NCBI RefSeq assembly: GCF_036199905.1
Contig: NZ_CP108109.1
Location: 6,261,501-6,325,500, forward strand
Source of the DNA: Streptomyces sp. NBC_00223
GTDB taxonomy: Bacteria > Actinomycetota > Actinomycetes > Streptomycetales > Streptomycetaceae
Direction of reading: 5' to 3'
DNA: 64,000 nucleotides
Of the stretch, positions 63,142-64,000 are shown in pieces. The notes below the pieces were generated by a model. The model was not told the DNA's origin, made no database searches, and was given only the letters and a program-made list of their open reading frames with translations. Position numbers and translations under genes: made by a program. The stretch's first letter is position 1. Each line of letters begins with the position of its first letter.

Positions 63142-64000
63142 GTGAACGACTCTTCCTGGGGCGCTTCGCCACGCGCCGGGCACGCGGGAGACACCGCATA
63201 TCCGGCGGGTTCCCCCGCCGAACCCGGGACCAGGAGGAAGACTCCTTCCATGCCGCCACCGCCGCCTTCCCCGGAACCGCAGCCCGCGCCCGCGAAGAAG
63301 TCCGCCGGGCGGAATCTGCGGGCCGCGATAGGGGTGGGGGTCGGCCTCGGCGCGATCATCGTCGCGGCGCTCTTCATCGTGAAGGCGGTCTTCGTCGGCG
63401 TCGTCGTGGTCGCCGTCGTGATCGGCCTGTGGGAGCTGACCTCGCGGCTGGCCGAGCGCAAGGACATCCACGCGGCGCAGATCCCGCTCACCGTCGGCGG
63501 CGCCGGGATGGTCGTCGCCGGATACGTCAGCGGCGCCGACGGGGCCTGGGTGGTCATGGCGCTGACCGCGCTGGCCGTCCTGGTCTGGCGGATGGCCCAG
63601 CCGCCGGAGAACTATCTGCGCGACGTCACGGCCGGGATCTTCGCCGCCTTCTACGTCCCCTTCCTCGCCACCTTCGTGGTGATGATGCTCGCCGCGGACG
63701 ACGGCCCACGCCGGGTCCTGGTCTTCCTGCTGCTCACCGTGATCAGCGACACCGGCGCCTACGCGGTCGGCTGGCGCTTCGGCCGGCACAAGCTCGCGCC
63801 GCGGATCAGCCCCGGCAAGACCCGCGAGGGCCTGTTCGGCGCGATCTCCTTCGCCATGGTGGCCGGGGCCCTGCTGATGCAGTACGTCATCGACGACGGC
63901 CGCTGGTGGCAGGGCCTGCTGCTGGGCCTCGCCGCCGCCGTCAGCGCCACGCTCGGCGACCTCGGCGAGTCCATGATCAAGCGTGACCTGGGCATCAAGG
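63142..64000 (+). CDS. cdsA: Phosphatidate cytidylyltransferase, 5' part
   Basis: CDP-diacylglycerol synthase, making the activated lipid for all phospholipids. 286 codons are present, then the window ends. An unconserved N-terminus (~1-60, Pro-rich PPPPPSPEPQPAPAKK) precedes at least six membrane segments (about 65-110, 120-160, 175-195, 235-260). ISDTGAYAVGWRFGRHKLAPRISPGKTREG (about 208-237) and LGDLGESMIKRDLGIK at the edge belong to the CdsA signature. GTG 63142 with GAGGCGAAG upstream. An internal ATG at 63250 is possible. Downstream of pyrH-frr, the usual order. Confidence 0.93.
   Translation, partial: MNDSSWGASPRAGHAGDTAYPAGSPAEPGTRRKTPSMPPPPPSPEPQPAPAKKSAGRNLRAAIGVGVGLGAIIVAALFIVKAVFVGVVVVAVVIGLWELTSRLAERKDIHAAQIPLTVGGAGMVVAGYVSGADGAWVVMALTALAVLVWRMAQPPENYLRDVTAGIFAAFYVPFLATFVVMMLAADDGPRRVLVFLLLTVISDTGAYAVGWRFGRHKLAPRISPGKTREGLFGAISFAMVAGALLMQYVIDDGRWWQGLLLGLAAAVSATLGDLGESMIKRDLGIK

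Overview
The window is a gene-dense, very GC-rich stretch of an actinomycete chromosome, almost certainly Streptomyces or a close relative in the Streptomycetaceae. The evidence is gene content and order: ndgR-leuC-leuD, an HU protein with a lysine-rich tail (HupS type), nsdA, amtB-glnK-glnD, four consecutive type I signal peptidases and the sporulation sigma factor gene whiG. GTG and TTG starts and 4-nt gene overlaps are frequent. I see no insertion sequence, prophage, CRISPR array, rRNA or biosynthetic cluster; this is conserved chromosomal core.

Layout. 1-3181: end of an FAH-family gene, gltX, a HAD phosphatase and a tRNA-Gln/Glu/Glu cluster. 3271-6562: tandem intergenic repeats, then ndgR divergent from leuCD. 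6675-11799: a small actinobacterial protein, hupS, cofC (coenzyme F420), an acyltransferase, gpsA and ddl. 11861-14947: DUF3515 lipid/secretory-type protein, a lone RAM-domain regulator, thiL-thiD and rpmB. 15161-24679: DhaL/DegV-like kinase subunit, recG, rsmD, coaD, a SepIVA-like coiled-coil protein, yceD-rpmF-rnc and mutM. 24652-33887: HxlR regulator, secreted CAP protein, acyP, a small coiled-coil protein, smc, the glucose permease glcP and ftsY. 33958-40902: a degenerate primase-polymerase-like protein, nsdA and the nitrogen operon amtB-glnK-glnD. 41033-48988: ffh, GNAT, DUF402, an archaeal/eukaryal-type proS, a SprT-like protein, then rpsP-khpA-rimM-trmD-rplS. 49034-56571: sipW-sipX-sipY-sipZ, DUF2469, yraN-comM-dprA. 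56862-64000: whiG, a TetR regulator, an M23-like protein, rpsB-tsf, pyrH-frr and the start of cdsA.

How the genes work together. Translation and its quality control dominate (gltX with tRNA-Glu/Gln, rpmB, rpmF, rpsP, rplS, rpsB, tsf, frr, rsmD, rimM, trmD, proS), together with protein targeting and export (ffh, ftsY, four signal peptidases), DNA repair and chromosome organisation (recG, mutM, smc, hupS, dprA) and lipid/cell-wall precursors (gpsA, acyltransferase, cdsA, ddl). Streptomyces-specific control is represented by ndgR, nsdA, whiG and the GlnR/GlnK/GlnD nitrogen system.

Most unusual observations: (1) a ~35-bp motif built around a DnaA box that occurs twice, oriented toward yraN and toward the M23-like gene; (2) a hairpin in the pyrH leader whose 3' arm can alternatively pair with the pyrH ribosome binding site; (3) a 15-bp minisatellite just upstream of smc and a second 15-bp repeat inside the SMC hinge; (4) an M23 protein and a primase-polymerase-like protein that both lack expected catalytic residues; (5) an archaeal/eukaryal-type ProRS between ffh and rpsP. 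I did not find a clear new defence or mobile system.
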